Shown here in pieces: positions 10,555 to 19,057 of a stretch of DNA of 64,000 nt; the first letter of the stretch is position 1; the number at the start of each line of letters is the position of its first letter. The stretch lies in assembly GCF_011355085.1 (NCBI RefSeq), contig NZ_VXCP01000010.1, positions 409,723 through 473,722 on the forward strand. Direction: 5' to 3'. The notes beneath the pieces were generated by a model that saw nothing but the letters and a program-made list of their open reading frames with translations, searched no databases and was not told the origin of the DNA. The position numbers and the translations under genes were made by a program. The DNA comes from Pseudomonas akapageensis. Its GTDB lineage: Bacteria; Pseudomonadota; Gammaproteobacteria; Pseudomonadales; Pseudomonadaceae.

Positions 10555-10923
10555 TCAGAGCAGATGTTTGGATATGTACTTCGAAATTTCTACAATCGAC
10601 GTCTTCCCGGTAAATTCGAACTTAACTTTACCAAGCGACGAAAAGTAAATTTCCAGTTCAGAGTCCAGGTCAAATGTTCCAGATGTTTCCACGGAATAGG
10701 CGACGATGTTTTTGTACGGAAGGGAGGTGAAGTCTTTTTTACTTCCGGTAATACCCTGCACATTTACCGAGATGATTCGCTTGTTAGTAAATACCACGCC
10801 ATCGCGCATGGATTTATAGGAGTCGATCACCTCCTCCCCCTCCAGCAGTAGAGAAGTGACTCGCTCTGCGTACTCATCGTTTTGTTTCAGCTTGAAAAAG
10901 CCTTTGTTGTTAAAGTCAATCAT
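10555..10923 (-). CDS. PH-domain (bPH_1-like) protein
   Basis: 122-residue soluble protein starting MIDFNNKGFFKLKQNDEYAE. Residues about 20-120 look like a bacterial pleckstrin-homology fold of the bPH_1 (YvbH/YokE-like) type: LLLEGEEVIDSYKSMRDG, then VVFTNKRIISVNVQG, LPYKNIVAYSVETSG and a terminal helix SIVEISKYISKHLL. No signal peptide or transmembrane segment. Base composition is more A/T-rich than the housekeeping genes nearby, suggesting acquisition. Function is unknown; such domains occur as stress or phage-linked small proteins, but nothing here proves a role. It stands alone between a REPIN and the T6SS effector, in the opposite direction to the effector. Confidence 0.75.
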   Translation of the reverse strand: MIDFNNKGFFKLKQNDEYAERVTSLLLEGEEVIDSYKSMRDGVVFTNKRIISVNVQGITGSKKDFTSLPYKNIVAYSVETSGTFDLDSELEIYFSSLGKVKFEFTGKTSIVEISKYISKHLL

Positions 10924-11186
10924 TTGCCAATCCTTGCTCTAAAAGTCATATTCCAGAATCATGAAAACTACTGCTGGCTATTGTCTCCACATCAACAACT
11001 GGCTGTAAACCCTTTGTTACCTGACCGATACACCAGGAAGCTCTGGCTCATGACCCTGCTGATGACTGCTACCACTTTTCCCATGGAATCTTGGGAAATT
11101 TCCGATTTACTCCCGCTCCCCTTGTATCGAGTCTAGGGCCTGGCAATTGGCCCTGACTCAGTTTATTCGTACAAGGAGCTCAATCA

Positions 11187-12608
11187 ATGACCAAAGGACA
11201 TTTTATTCGCCTGGGTGACAAGACCACCTGCGGTGGCACAGTTCAGGAAGCAGATACACGCGTCATGATGTTTGGAATCGCCCATGCACGTGAAGGTGAC
11301 CGGGTCACCTGCGGGAAGGATGGAAAGACCTATGTGATCACGGGCGGAGTCTCATACATCACGAGCAACGGCAGGCGCGTGGCCGGACATCTGGATAGCT
11401 TCAGCAATTGCCCCTGCAAAGCTGAACTGATTCCTACGATTTTCAACGCCAGCTATGAGTCAAGCCGAAGCGCTGCACCGCAGGCCAGCCGAACAACGGC
11501 TACATCGGCTTCCCCGGCCGAAACCAGCAGCCCGGCGGCGCCACGCCAATCCAGTTTCGCTTCTTCTAACAATTCAGCGCCAGCGATTTACGGCAGCCCA
11601 GAGGCCCAGGAACCGGGCTTCTACATCGTGCCCCACAGCATGTCCGGTGAACAGGTCCTGCGCCAGCTCAATCCCTACCCAGCGGCGCAATTGATCAATC
11701 GACTCAAACAGCTCAACCCTTCCTTTGGTCATGGCTTCAAGGCCGGCGAACTCTTTGTCCTCGGCGACCCGTACAACCCAACAGCCTGCACGCGCGAAGA
11801 CGCCGCCATGATGGCCGCGGCCGCCCAGGTACGCGAAGCCCTGGCGCCACTGAGCGAAGAAGAGGCCAACTTCATGGCGCGTCATCTCGGCGAAATTGCG
11901 CTTCTCACCGGTGGTGCGAGCGAAGCGCTGGGCGTCGGCAAGGACATGCTGGAGAAGGGCGTCAAACAGGTCGAAGGCACCCTGCGCAGTCTCGAGCTTT
12001 TGCATCAACGGGAACTCTCGGCCCATGGTCACCTGCGAAGCAAGACGCTCTTCGATACGCGCCGTCAGCTCTACAGCCAACTCGACGCCCAATTGAAAAC
12101 CACCTTCCTCAACAAGCAAATCGACCTCGGCAGTTACGACAGCCTGCGTCGCGACCTTGGTATGGCCAGCAGCAGCCCGGTGCATCACTGGAGCCGTTCC
12201 GGCGCTTCCGGGTACATACTCGGGTATGCCACGTATATGGAGCAGATCGCCAAGGCGGCCAAATATCTGAAGTATGGGGGCTATATTGGCGTCGGATTGG
12301 GCGGTTTTTCATCCTATGCGAAAGTTCAGGAGGTATGTCGTGCGGGAGAAACGCAGGAATGCAAAAAAATCCGTTTCACCGAAAGCGGCAGCTTTGCAGT
12401 TGGATTAGGTGGCGGAGCGCTAATAGGACGCTTGGGAAGCGTCGCAGGACCTTATATCTGCGCAGCCATCGGCTTGGGATCGGGTGGCATTGGCGGGGTC
12501 GCCTGTGTCCTAGTGGTAGTTGGAGGCGCTTCGTACTTTGGCGGTGCTGGCGGTGGTGCGGCTGGCGAATTGGCAGGTGAATTTTTATATGAGCAAATCC
12601 AGCCATGA
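11187..12608 (+). CDS. PAAR-domain T6SS effector, probable membrane-acting toxin
   Basis: 473-residue protein. Residues 1-95 form a PAAR domain (HFIRLGDKTTCGGTVQ, GDRVTCGKDG, NGRRVAGHLDSFSNCPC), the spike tip that loads effectors on VgrG. Residues 95-140 are a Ser/Ala-rich linker. Residues 144-195 (GFYIVPHSMSGEQVLRQL, then FKAGELFVLGDP) resemble a LysM module. Residues 200-340 are helical. Residues 360-462 are glycine-rich and hydrophobic (GGYIGVGLGGF, FAVGLGGGALIGRLGS, GGASYFGGAGGGAAG), interrupted by CRAGETQECKK, as in pore-forming or membrane-inserting toxins. No catalytic motif is seen. The stop overlaps the next gene by ATGA; that gene encodes a membrane protein, a good immunity candidate. 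No vgrG, chaperone or T6SS core gene is nearby. Confidence 0.8.
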   Translation: MTKGHFIRLGDKTTCGGTVQEADTRVMMFGIAHAREGDRVTCGKDGKTYVITGGVSYITSNGRRVAGHLDSFSNCPCKAELIPTIFNASYESSRSAAPQASRTTATSASPAETSSPAAPRQSSFASSNNSAPAIYGSPEAQEPGFYIVPHSMSGEQVLRQLNPYPAAQLINRLKQLNPSFGHGFKAGELFVLGDPYNPTACTREDAAMMAAAAQVREALAPLSEEEANFMARHLGEIALLTGGASEALGVGKDMLEKGVKQVEGTLRSLELLHQRELSAHGHLRSKTLFDTRRQLYSQLDAQLKTTFLNKQIDLGSYDSLRRDLGMASSSPVHHWSRSGASGYILGYATYMEQIAKAAKYLKYGGYIGVGLGGFSSYAKVQEVCRAGETQECKKIRFTESGSFAVGLGGGALIGRLGSVAGPYICAAIGLGSGGIGGVACVLVVVGGASYFGGAGGGAAGELAGEFLYEQIQP

Positions 12609-12994
12609 GTGGTTTTTGGCATTCTTGGTGGGCATTCGCCTTTCTGCTAGTCCCCTTGTTGATCGGCCTGTCTGGCATGGCAGTTCTGGCCTACATCACT
12701 TACCGCTACTACGACAGAATAATCGCGGCATTTCCCAATAGCCGTGGTGTTCGGACCTATAACCGGCTTTGGTCGGGCTTTGGTTTCTCTTCACGTTGTA
12801 GTCAGGTCGCCAACACCGCTAGCTTTGTGCTCTGGCCGAAGATTCAAGTTCGGCGCGGCGAGCTTGATCCCAAGGAAGTTCGTAACTTTCCCGCCGAAAT
12901 CAAACGGCTTATGGCTGTTTCCGTCGGTCTCATATCGATTGGTGGGGTGTGGTTTCTTTTGGCTGTTGGTTTGCTCAAACTTTCTGGAAGCTAA
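12605..12994 (+). CDS. Candidate T6SS immunity protein, two transmembrane helices
   Basis: 129-residue membrane protein starting MSGFWHSWWAFAFLLVPLLI. Predicted transmembrane helices are at about 8-33 and 102-124, with a basic, polar loop between them (YRYYDRIIAAFPNSRGVRTY ... WPKIQVRRGELDPKEV). I do not recognise a named family. The start codon overlaps the effector stop by four bases, giving translational coupling, and inner-membrane immunity proteins are the rule for membrane-acting T6SS toxins. The immunity role is inferred from position and topology only. Confidence 0.65.
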   Translation: MSGFWHSWWAFAFLLVPLLIGLSGMAVLAYITYRYYDRIIAAFPNSRGVRTYNRLWSGFGFSSRCSQVANTASFVLWPKIQVRRGELDPKEVRNFPAEIKRLMAVSVGLISIGGVWFLLAVGLLKLSGS

Positions 12995-13030
12995 CAGTCG
13001 CAAGCTACGCTCAAGATAAACGACACATAC

Positions 13031-13055
13031 AAAAACCCCCTCACTCTGGAGGGGG
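13031..13055 (-). terminator. Intrinsic terminator of the 13112-13774 gene
   Basis: On the minus strand, stem CCCCCTC / GAGGGGG read as its complement, followed by TTTTT. It lies 57 bp after the stop of the membrane protein gene and also separates it from the immunity gene. Confidence 0.7.
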
Positions 13056-13111
13056 CTGTCGTGCAACAGGCTCAATCAACTGAACCTGTTTTTCCCAAGC
13101 CATACATCAGC

Positions 13112-13774
13112 TCACCGCGCCGGAATCCCCGCAAACGCCCAGGAAGGCTCCTGAGCCGGCGCTGCCGCATTGAGCTTCCGCGCCCACTGAGTCAACACCA
13201 CCATCATCGCAAACCCGAGCACGATCAACACCGGATACGCCACCAACAACTCGGTGAGCGAGTACTTCCAGGCCAGTGGCCGACCGACACCGAGCATGGC
13301 GGCATACAACCAGGACACACCCGACAGTACGCCGGAGAACAGGGCAAACATCCGCACACCGACCTTAAGATCCAGCAGCGACCCGACCTTCAGCAATGCA
13401 GGGCACACATAGCGATGCAACAACATGCCGTTAAAGGTCAGCAACAACACAATAATGACTTTGGCTTGAAGTTTCGGATTGGCAAAATAGGTCATTCCTT
13501 TGTCAAGATAATCAATGCCTATTACCGCAGCCCCGGTAATCCACAAAAATATCAGCGCATTGGAAACCGACTTCTGCAGACCTGCCATATGATCGTTATC
13601 GTGCCCCGTCGACACACGACCTTTCAATAAATCCTTGACCATTGCGGCATCGCTGGCAAACACCAGGCCAATGGCTACGCAACAGGCTAATAGATGAACA
13701 TAAACAACCGCCAACCGCAAAAGCTCCATGGATTCTTTCTGCCCGAACAGGCTGATAATTGTATTAATCTCCAC
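13112..13774 (-). CDS. Unknown multi-pass membrane protein
   Basis: 220-residue protein from MEINTIISLFGQ; a start at MELLRLAVVYVH, 15 codons later, is also possible. About five or six hydrophobic segments are visible: LLRLAVVYVHLLACCVAIGL, ALIFLWITGAAVIGI, AKVIIVLLLTFNGMLLH, MFALFSGVLSGVSWLYAAML, LTELLVAYPVLIVLGFAMMV. A polar loop with SDAAMVKDLLKGRVSTGH follows the first helix. I do not recognise the family; a conserved inner-membrane protein of unknown function is the safest call. It is monocistronic with its own terminator. It could be the last gene of the accessory patch or the first of the core. Confidence 0.6.
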   Translation of the reverse strand: MEINTIISLFGQKESMELLRLAVVYVHLLACCVAIGLVFASDAAMVKDLLKGRVSTGHDNDHMAGLQKSVSNALIFLWITGAAVIGIDYLDKGMTYFANPKLQAKVIIVLLLTFNGMLLHRYVCPALLKVGSLLDLKVGVRMFALFSGVLSGVSWLYAAMLGVGRPLAWKYSLTELLVAYPVLIVLGFAMMVVLTQWARKLNAAAPAQEPSWAFAGIPAR

Positions 13775-14456
13775 GTTTACTTCTCCACTCTATGCAATAG
13801 TGCAAAATGATCATGCAACAGGCGTGCGAACTACTTGGTCGCAACTACAGGATCAAGATCACTTTAAAAAACCAAATCAATTATCTGGCACTTCAGGAAC
13901 GCAGCGACTCGCCTAGCGAATCATTGATGAGGGCATATCGTTACTCCAAGTCTCAGGTAAAAAAAATCCCCATGTGCATTCACTACGATGCAGATGAGGT
14001 TGAACGTCCATTTTTTTACTAGGGAGTGCAGTGCGTGGTCACCGGGGACCGGCCTGCTGGAAAATAAGAGGCCTGGTTTTTCCGATCGTTCATTTTTCGA
14101 GCCAAACCACCGACGGGCGGTCCGGTGTTCGCCACCAATGAATACTTGCGCGTTTGGCTGTAACCTGCGTAGTCAACAGGCTGAAATGTTTCAGCTCGTG
14201 CCCATATAACCTTGGCGGTGTTGCGTTATACGCAAATCGCCTGAACCGACCGATGGCGGACCTTGCCCCTCGGCGCAAGAGGCTCATACTCCTGAATTAC
14301 GCGGGCAAACCAGTTTCACCACCCGCGTCCTGCGTCCAATGAACGGGCCAGGTTCAACCACTGTCACCGCGAGCATGCCCTGCTGTCCTTTTGCCAATAA
14401 CCACGAAGAAAGAGAGGCCAGCCCGCAATCATGCTTCCTGTAAGCAGGAGATTGCC
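13775..14456. other. 682-bp intergenic stretch without a convincing gene
   Basis: A/T-rich between 13,780 and 14,010, then normal composition. Short open frames exist (for example 13807-14022, plus) but show no recognisable domain and no good ribosome site. A terminator-like hairpin (GGCCT ... AGGCC followed by a T-run) is at about 14,053-14,082. The block 14,090-14,290 could be a repeated element. The upstream region of the stress protein gene lies at the right end. Confidence 0.5.
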
Positions 14457-15308
14457 ATGCGCACGATACAGAGGATCCTGGTTACCATGCCGCCCTTTTC
14501 AGACTGCCCCGCCCTGCTGCGTGGGCAGCAGTTGGCCCTGAAACTGGGTGCCGCGCTGGACCTGCTGGTCTTTGACCCGCACAGCGACCAGAGCGAATTC
14601 ATCGAACGGCAGGTCACCAGCCTGCGCCACTTCGGCGTACGTGCTCGCGGCGAGCAGGCCGGGGAAGACTCCAGCCACGCCGTGCTCACGGCCAGTCGCG
14701 CCCAGGAAAGCGACCTGGTGATCAAGCAACATTTCTCCATCCCACGGCTCAAGCAATTGTTCACGGCCAGCGACGACGCGCATCTGATCCGCCAGTTGCC
14801 GGTGCCCTTGCTGCTGGTCAGGAACTCCGCGCCCTGGGAAGGAGGAACCGTCCTGGCGGCCATGGATGTCGAACATCATGATGAGGAACACGTCGCCCTG
14901 CAGGGTAATGTGATGGACTATGCCGCCAGCCTGTGTGAGCTGTTGGGTGCTTCCCTGCATGTGGTCTGCGCCTATTCTCCCGCCCTCATGCCCCAGGGCG
15001 GCCCGGATGTCACCATCGACGAGGTTGTCGCCGCTCACTTGCACGAGCAATGCCAGTGGTTCCAGAACGAATATGAGCTGCCCGAGCACCGACTGCATAT
15101 CGGCGAAGGGCCGGCCAAGGCCTTGATTCCTCGTATCGCTCACCAACTGGAAGCCGTCGTGACCGTCCTGGGCACCGTGGCCCGGCATGGATTGATGGGT
15201 GCACTGCTGGGCAACACGGCCGAGCACGTGCTCGATCACTTGGACGGCGATGTGCTGGTGCTCAAGCCTCATACAGAGCCCGAGCCGACAGGGCATCGGG
15301 TGGCCTGA
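14457..15308 (+). CDS. Tandem universal stress protein (UspE-like)
   Basis: 283-residue cytoplasmic protein with two Usp folds. The start at 14457 (MRTIQRILVTMPPF) is chosen because AGGAG stands 8 bases upstream. Domain 1 is residues about 1-130, ending LPVPLLLVRN. Domain 2 is about 131-275; it carries the G-x2-G-x9-G type nucleotide motif in LGTVARHGLMGALLGNTAEH and ends HLDGDVLVLKP. UspE-type proteins help survival in stationary phase, oxygen limitation or oxidative stress. It is monocistronic; no clear Anr box was found upstream. Confidence 0.88.
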   Translation: MRTIQRILVTMPPFSDCPALLRGQQLALKLGAALDLLVFDPHSDQSEFIERQVTSLRHFGVRARGEQAGEDSSHAVLTASRAQESDLVIKQHFSIPRLKQLFTASDDAHLIRQLPVPLLLVRNSAPWEGGTVLAAMDVEHHDEEHVALQGNVMDYAASLCELLGASLHVVCAYSPALMPQGGPDVTIDEVVAAHLHEQCQWFQNEYELPEHRLHIGEGPAKALIPRIAHQLEAVVTVLGTVARHGLMGALLGNTAEHVLDHLDGDVLVLKPHTEPEPTGHRVA

Positions 15309-15329
15309 GGATGGATTGGTTTGCCGGGG

Positions 15330-15432
15330 GCCGCTTTGCGGCCCAGCGCAGCCTTCGGCAGCGGCTACAAGAGTCCGAATCAACTCGGTCGGTGTAGCCG
15401 CTGCCGCAGGCTGCGCTCGAGCGCAAAGCGGT
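15330..15432. repeat. Imperfect inverted repeat, family C
   Basis: Arms of about 38 bp: 15332-15369 (starting CGCTTTGCGGCCCAGCGCAG) and 15393-15430 (starting TGTAGCCGCTGCCGCAGGCT). Arms differ by a few substitutions. It lies between two convergent genes and probably belongs to another REP-like family of pseudomonads. It could fold into a strong hairpin that ends both transcripts. Confidence 0.8.
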
Positions 15433-15447
15433 CGCAACAAGGCCGGA

Positions 15448-16785
15448 TCAGGTCTCGCTTCGCGCATCCCGGGTCCGCAACCGCTCAGGCAATCCCCACA
15501 GTAACAACGCGGCAGTGATCAGCCCTGTCACGGCGATCACATAGAGCGCCGGCGTGGTGCTCCCCGTCAAATCCTTGATCCGCCCGACCATGATCGGGCT
15601 GACGATCCCGCCAAACTGCCCCAGGCAGTTCACCAGGGCGATCCCACCTGCCGCACCTGCACCTGCACCTGCCAGCAGTTTCGGCGGCAAGGTCCAGAAG
15701 ATCGGGATCGAGGCGATCACACCCGCACCCAGCAGGCCAAGAGAAACGATCAGGAAGACGGTGTGGTCGGCAAAGATCCCGGCGCAGAGAAAACCAAAGG
15801 CCCCGAGCGCAACCAGCCCCGCCGCGTATTTACGCCGCTCGCCACTGGTATCCGACAGCCTGCCGATCACGACCATGGTAATAGCGCCGCAGATGTAGGG
15901 GATGGCGGTGAGCAGCCCAATGATGGTCGGGCTTTCGGTGCCAGCGCTGCGAATCAATTGCGGCGCCCAGAAATTCAGGCCGTAGGAGCCCACCTGGATG
16001 AGGAAGTAGATCAGCGCCAGGGTGAGAAAACCGGGAATGCGGATGGCGGCGAACAACGAGCTGCCGGACTTGTGCGGTTCCTGTTGGCTGATGCGGCTGC
16101 TGAGGAAGGTCTTTTCCTCGGCCGTGAGCCATGGTGCGTCCTGCACGCGGTCCTTGAGCAGGGTCAAGACCATCAGCCCGAGCGCAATGCACGGCAAGCC
16201 ACCGAGCAAGAACAGCCAGTGCCAGCCGCGAATGTTCATGAAGCCATCGAGATGACCGAGCACAAGACCCGATACCGGTGCGCCGACCAGCCCGGAGAAG
16301 GCCGAGGCCAGGAACAGGATGGAGGTGATGCGCCCCCGGTAGTTCTGCGGGAACCACAAGGTCAGGTAGTAGAGAATGCCAGGGGCAAAGCCGGCTTCCA
16401 TCGCACCGATGATGAAGCGCAGCCCGTAGAACTGCCATTCGGTGGTGACGAAGGCCATCATGGCCGTTGCCAGCCCCCAGGAGATCATGATGCGCGCGAT
16501 CCAGCGCCGCGCGCCGACCTTGTAGAGCATCAGGTTGCTGGGCACTTCGAACAAGACATAGCCAACCACGAACAGACTGGCGCCAAGGCCATAGGCGGTG
16601 TCGCTGAAACCCAGGTCCGTCTGCAGCTGGAACTTGGCAAAGCTGATGTTGATACGATCGAAAAAGGCGAACAGATAACAGATCATTATCAGCGGCATCA
16701 GGTGCCAGGCGACTTTGCGGATCAGGGCCTTTTCCATATCGACGGCGGCCGGCAAGGCTGCCCCTTCGAGGACATTGGTTTTCAT
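15448..16785 (-). CDS. MFS transporter, anion:cation symporter (ACS) family
   Basis: 445-residue inner-membrane protein starting MKTNVLEGAALPAAVDMEKA, with twelve transmembrane segments. ACS features: FFDRINISFAKFQLQTDL in helix 1, LFEVPSNLMLYKVGARRWIA after helix 2, and MEAGFAPGILYYLTLWFP in helices 4-5. Family members take up organic acids such as tartrate, phthalate or glucarate by proton symport. It is the last gene of a cluster with an HMG-CoA-lyase-like enzyme and a CoA-transferase, so the substrate is probably a carboxylic acid that is then activated to its CoA thioester and cleaved. Confidence 0.9.
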   Translation of the reverse strand: MKTNVLEGAALPAAVDMEKALIRKVAWHLMPLIMICYLFAFFDRINISFAKFQLQTDLGFSDTAYGLGASLFVVGYVLFEVPSNLMLYKVGARRWIARIMISWGLATAMMAFVTTEWQFYGLRFIIGAMEAGFAPGILYYLTLWFPQNYRGRITSILFLASAFSGLVGAPVSGLVLGHLDGFMNIRGWHWLFLLGGLPCIALGLMVLTLLKDRVQDAPWLTAEEKTFLSSRISQQEPHKSGSSLFAAIRIPGFLTLALIYFLIQVGSYGLNFWAPQLIRSAGTESPTIIGLLTAIPYICGAITMVVIGRLSDTSGERRKYAAGLVALGAFGFLCAGIFADHTVFLIVSLGLLGAGVIASIPIFWTLPPKLLAGAGAGAAGGIALVNCLGQFGGIVSPIMVGRIKDLTGSTTPALYVIAVTGLITAALLLWGLPERLRTRDARSET

Positions 16786-16852
16786 GGTATCTCCACTTGG
16801 ACTGCCCCGTGGTGCAGTCCTGTTGTTTTTGTAGTGTGGCGGGTTGGTTGTG

Positions 16853-17791
16853 TTAGTCGATCAGGCCGACCGGCGCTGCATGCAAGTCACAGTTGCGACC
16901 GGCCTTGGCCACCTGGCCAGGCAGTTCATGGCCGAGCAGCGCCGGCAATGTGCGTGAAAGCTGCAACAGGTGCGGCAGGTCGATGCCGGTGGGGATGCCG
17001 ACTTCTTCGCAGAGGTTCACCAGGTCTTCGGTGCAAATGTTGCCCGAGGCACCCGGGGCGAACGGACAACCGCCCAGCCCGCCCAGCGCGGAATCGAAAC
17101 GGCGAGCGCCGACTTCATACGCGGCCAGCACGTTGCACAGCCCCAGGCCGCGGGTGTTGTGGAAATGCAGGGTCAGCGCGTCGGCGGGCAATCGGGTCAG
17201 CACGCGAGCCACCATGCGTTCGACCTGGCGCGGGTTGGCCATGCCGGTGGTATCGGCCAGGGTCACGCCTTGAACGCCGAGTGCCAGATAAGCGTCGACG
17301 ATGCGCATGACGTCGTCTTCATCGATCCTGCCTTCGAATGGACAGCCGAAAGCGGTCGCGACACTGGCATTGAGGCTGACAGGCTGCCCCTGGACCGCCG
17401 CGACGATCTCGCCGAAGCCTGCCAGCGATTGTTCGCGCCGCATGCGCATGTTGGCCAGGTTGTGGGTCTGGCTGACGGACATCACCAGGTTCAGCTCGTC
17501 GGCATTGGCAGCCAGGGCCCGTTGTGCCCCCTTGAGGTTGGGAATCAGCGCGACGTAGATGACGCCAGGCTGGCGCTGGATGCCCTGGAACACCTGTTCG
17601 CCATCGCGCAGCGCCGGGATGGCCTTGGGCGAGACGAAGGAGCCGGCCTCGATGCGGGTGAAACCGGCGAGCGACAGTTGGTTGATCAAGGCGATCTTGT
17701 CCCGGGTTTCGACCCAGGTCGGCTCGATCTGCAGGCCATCGCGCGGAGCGACTTCCTGCACGATCAAGGTGCTGCTGTAGTCGCGGATCAT
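16853..17791 (-). CDS. Hydroxymethylglutaryl-CoA lyase-like enzyme
   Basis: 312-residue TIM-barrel lyase of the HMG-CoA lyase branch, cleaving a 3-hydroxy-3-methyl-acyl-CoA to acetyl-CoA and an oxo acid. It starts MIRDYSSTLIVQEVAPRDGL; EVAPRDGLQ is the N-terminal metal/substrate motif, LADTTGMANP and HFHNTRGLG are metal-binding segments, and LGGLGGCPFAPGASGNICTE contains the HMG-CoA-lyase signature with the catalytic cysteine. The start overlaps the CoA-transferase stop by four bases. With the neighbouring class III CoA-transferase it suggests a route: uptake, CoA transfer, retro-aldol cleavage. The true substrate is not known; leucine-type HMG-CoA is less likely because liu genes are absent. 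Confidence 0.88.
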   Translation of the reverse strand: MIRDYSSTLIVQEVAPRDGLQIEPTWVETRDKIALINQLSLAGFTRIEAGSFVSPKAIPALRDGEQVFQGIQRQPGVIYVALIPNLKGAQRALAANADELNLVMSVSQTHNLANMRMRREQSLAGFGEIVAAVQGQPVSLNASVATAFGCPFEGRIDEDDVMRIVDAYLALGVQGVTLADTTGMANPRQVERMVARVLTRLPADALTLHFHNTRGLGLCNVLAAYEVGARRFDSALGGLGGCPFAPGASGNICTEDLVNLCEEVGIPTGIDLPHLLQLSRTLPALLGHELPGQVAKAGRNCDLHAAPVGLID

Positions 17792-18981
17792 TGCACCACT
17801 CCTTCGCTTTGCAGCCGTTCGATATCACCCGGGGTCATGCCCAGCCGGGCGAGGATGGAACCGGTGTGCTGGCCCAGTGCAGGACCTTGCCAGTTGACCT
17901 CACCCGGAGTCTCGGAGAGCTTGGGCACGATGCCGGGCATCTTGACCCGGGTGCCGCCGGGCAGTTCGGCGTCGAGCAGCATGTCCCGGGCCAGGTAATG
18001 CGGGTCGGCCACGATGTCGGCCACCGAGTAGATGCGTCCGGCAGGCACTTCAGCGGTTTCCAGTGCCGTCAGCACGTGTTCGATGGGGTGGGCCGATGTC
18101 CATTCGGTAATCGCGGCATCGAGCAGGTCGCTCTGCCGCGCGCGGCCATCGTTCTGGGCAAACTCGGGCGCTTCAGCCAGGTCCATGCGGCCGATAGTGC
18201 GCATCAGTCGCTTGTAGATCGGGTCACTGTTGCCGGCAATCACCACATAGGCACCGTCTGCAGTGGGGTAAGTGTTGGACGGGGCGATACCCGGCAACGC
18301 GCCGCCAGTGCGCTCGCGCACATTGCCCAGCAGGTCGTATTCCGGCACCAGGCTCTCCATCAGGTTGAATACGCTTTCAACCAGGGACACATCCACCACC
18401 TGTCCTTCGCCCTGCCCTGTCTTGACCCGCAACAACGACATCAGCGCGCCGATTACCGCATGCATCGATGCCAACGAGTCACCCAGACTGACCCCGACCC
18501 GCGCCGGTGCCGAATCCGGCGAACCCGTGGTGTAGCGAATGCCACCCATGGCCTCGCCAATGGCGCCGAAGCCAGGTCGATCACGGTAGGGCCCGGTCTG
18601 GCCGTAGCCGGAGATACGCACCAGGGTCAGCTTCGGATTCAAGGCGTGCAGGACATCCCAGCCCAGACCGAGCTTTTCCAGCGCACCGGGGCGCAGGTTC
18701 TCGATCAGGACGTCGGTGTCTTCGAGTAATTGCTTGATGATGGCGACGCCCTGGGGCGACTTGAGGTTCAGCGCCAGCGACTGCTTGTTGCGCGATTGCA
18801 GGTACCACCAGAGCGAGGTGCCTTCGTGGAGTTTTCGCCATTTGCGAAGGGGGTCGCCCTGACCGATCGATTCGATCTTGATGACCTCGGCGCCGAATTC
18901 CGCCATCAAGCGTGCGGCGAACGGGGCGGCGATCAGCGTACCGATCTCTAGAACCCGGATGCCGGTGAGAGGGGCAGTCAT
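17788..18981 (-). CDS. CaiB/BaiF (class III) CoA-transferase
   Basis: 397-residue enzyme moving CoA between carboxylic acids. The start at 18981 (MTAPLTGIRVLEIGTLIAAP) is supported by GAGGTAACC just upstream and by the family N-terminus; an upstream in-frame start is rejected. Conserved segments: AEVIKIESIGQGDPLRKW, ENLRPGALEKLGLGWDVL, and FGAIGEAMGGIRY. The catalytic Asp is in VGVSLGDSLASMHA. It is the first gene of the lyase/MFS operon and lies downstream of a LysR gene in the same direction, separated by a dyad that may be the operator. Confidence 0.9.
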   Translation of the reverse strand: MTAPLTGIRVLEIGTLIAAPFAARLMAEFGAEVIKIESIGQGDPLRKWRKLHEGTSLWWYLQSRNKQSLALNLKSPQGVAIIKQLLEDTDVLIENLRPGALEKLGLGWDVLHALNPKLTLVRISGYGQTGPYRDRPGFGAIGEAMGGIRYTTGSPDSAPARVGVSLGDSLASMHAVIGALMSLLRVKTGQGEGQVVDVSLVESVFNLMESLVPEYDLLGNVRERTGGALPGIAPSNTYPTADGAYVVIAGNSDPIYKRLMRTIGRMDLAEAPEFAQNDGRARQSDLLDAAITEWTSAHPIEHVLTALETAEVPAGRIYSVADIVADPHYLARDMLLDAELPGGTRVKMPGIVPKLSETPGEVNWQGPALGQHTGSILARLGMTPGDIERLQSEGVVQ

Positions 18982-19057
18982 CTTGGTTACCTCTTTTGTT
19001 CTTGGAGTTGGAACCAAGACTAAAAGAGCGCCGGGCGCCTGATCCAACCGTATGTTG

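Noticed and set aside
13807..14022. 71-codon plus-strand frame in the gap before the stress protein
   Set aside because: No family resemblance, no clear ribosome site and an A/T-rich, non-coding-like composition; not called as a gene.
14391..14456. Upstream extension of the universal stress protein
   Set aside because: The extension lacks Usp homology, and a good AGGAG stands just before the ATG at 14457.
15763..17310. 515-codon plus-strand frame opposite the MFS and lyase genes
   Set aside because: It spans two real genes and their gap on the other strand; no recognisable domain.
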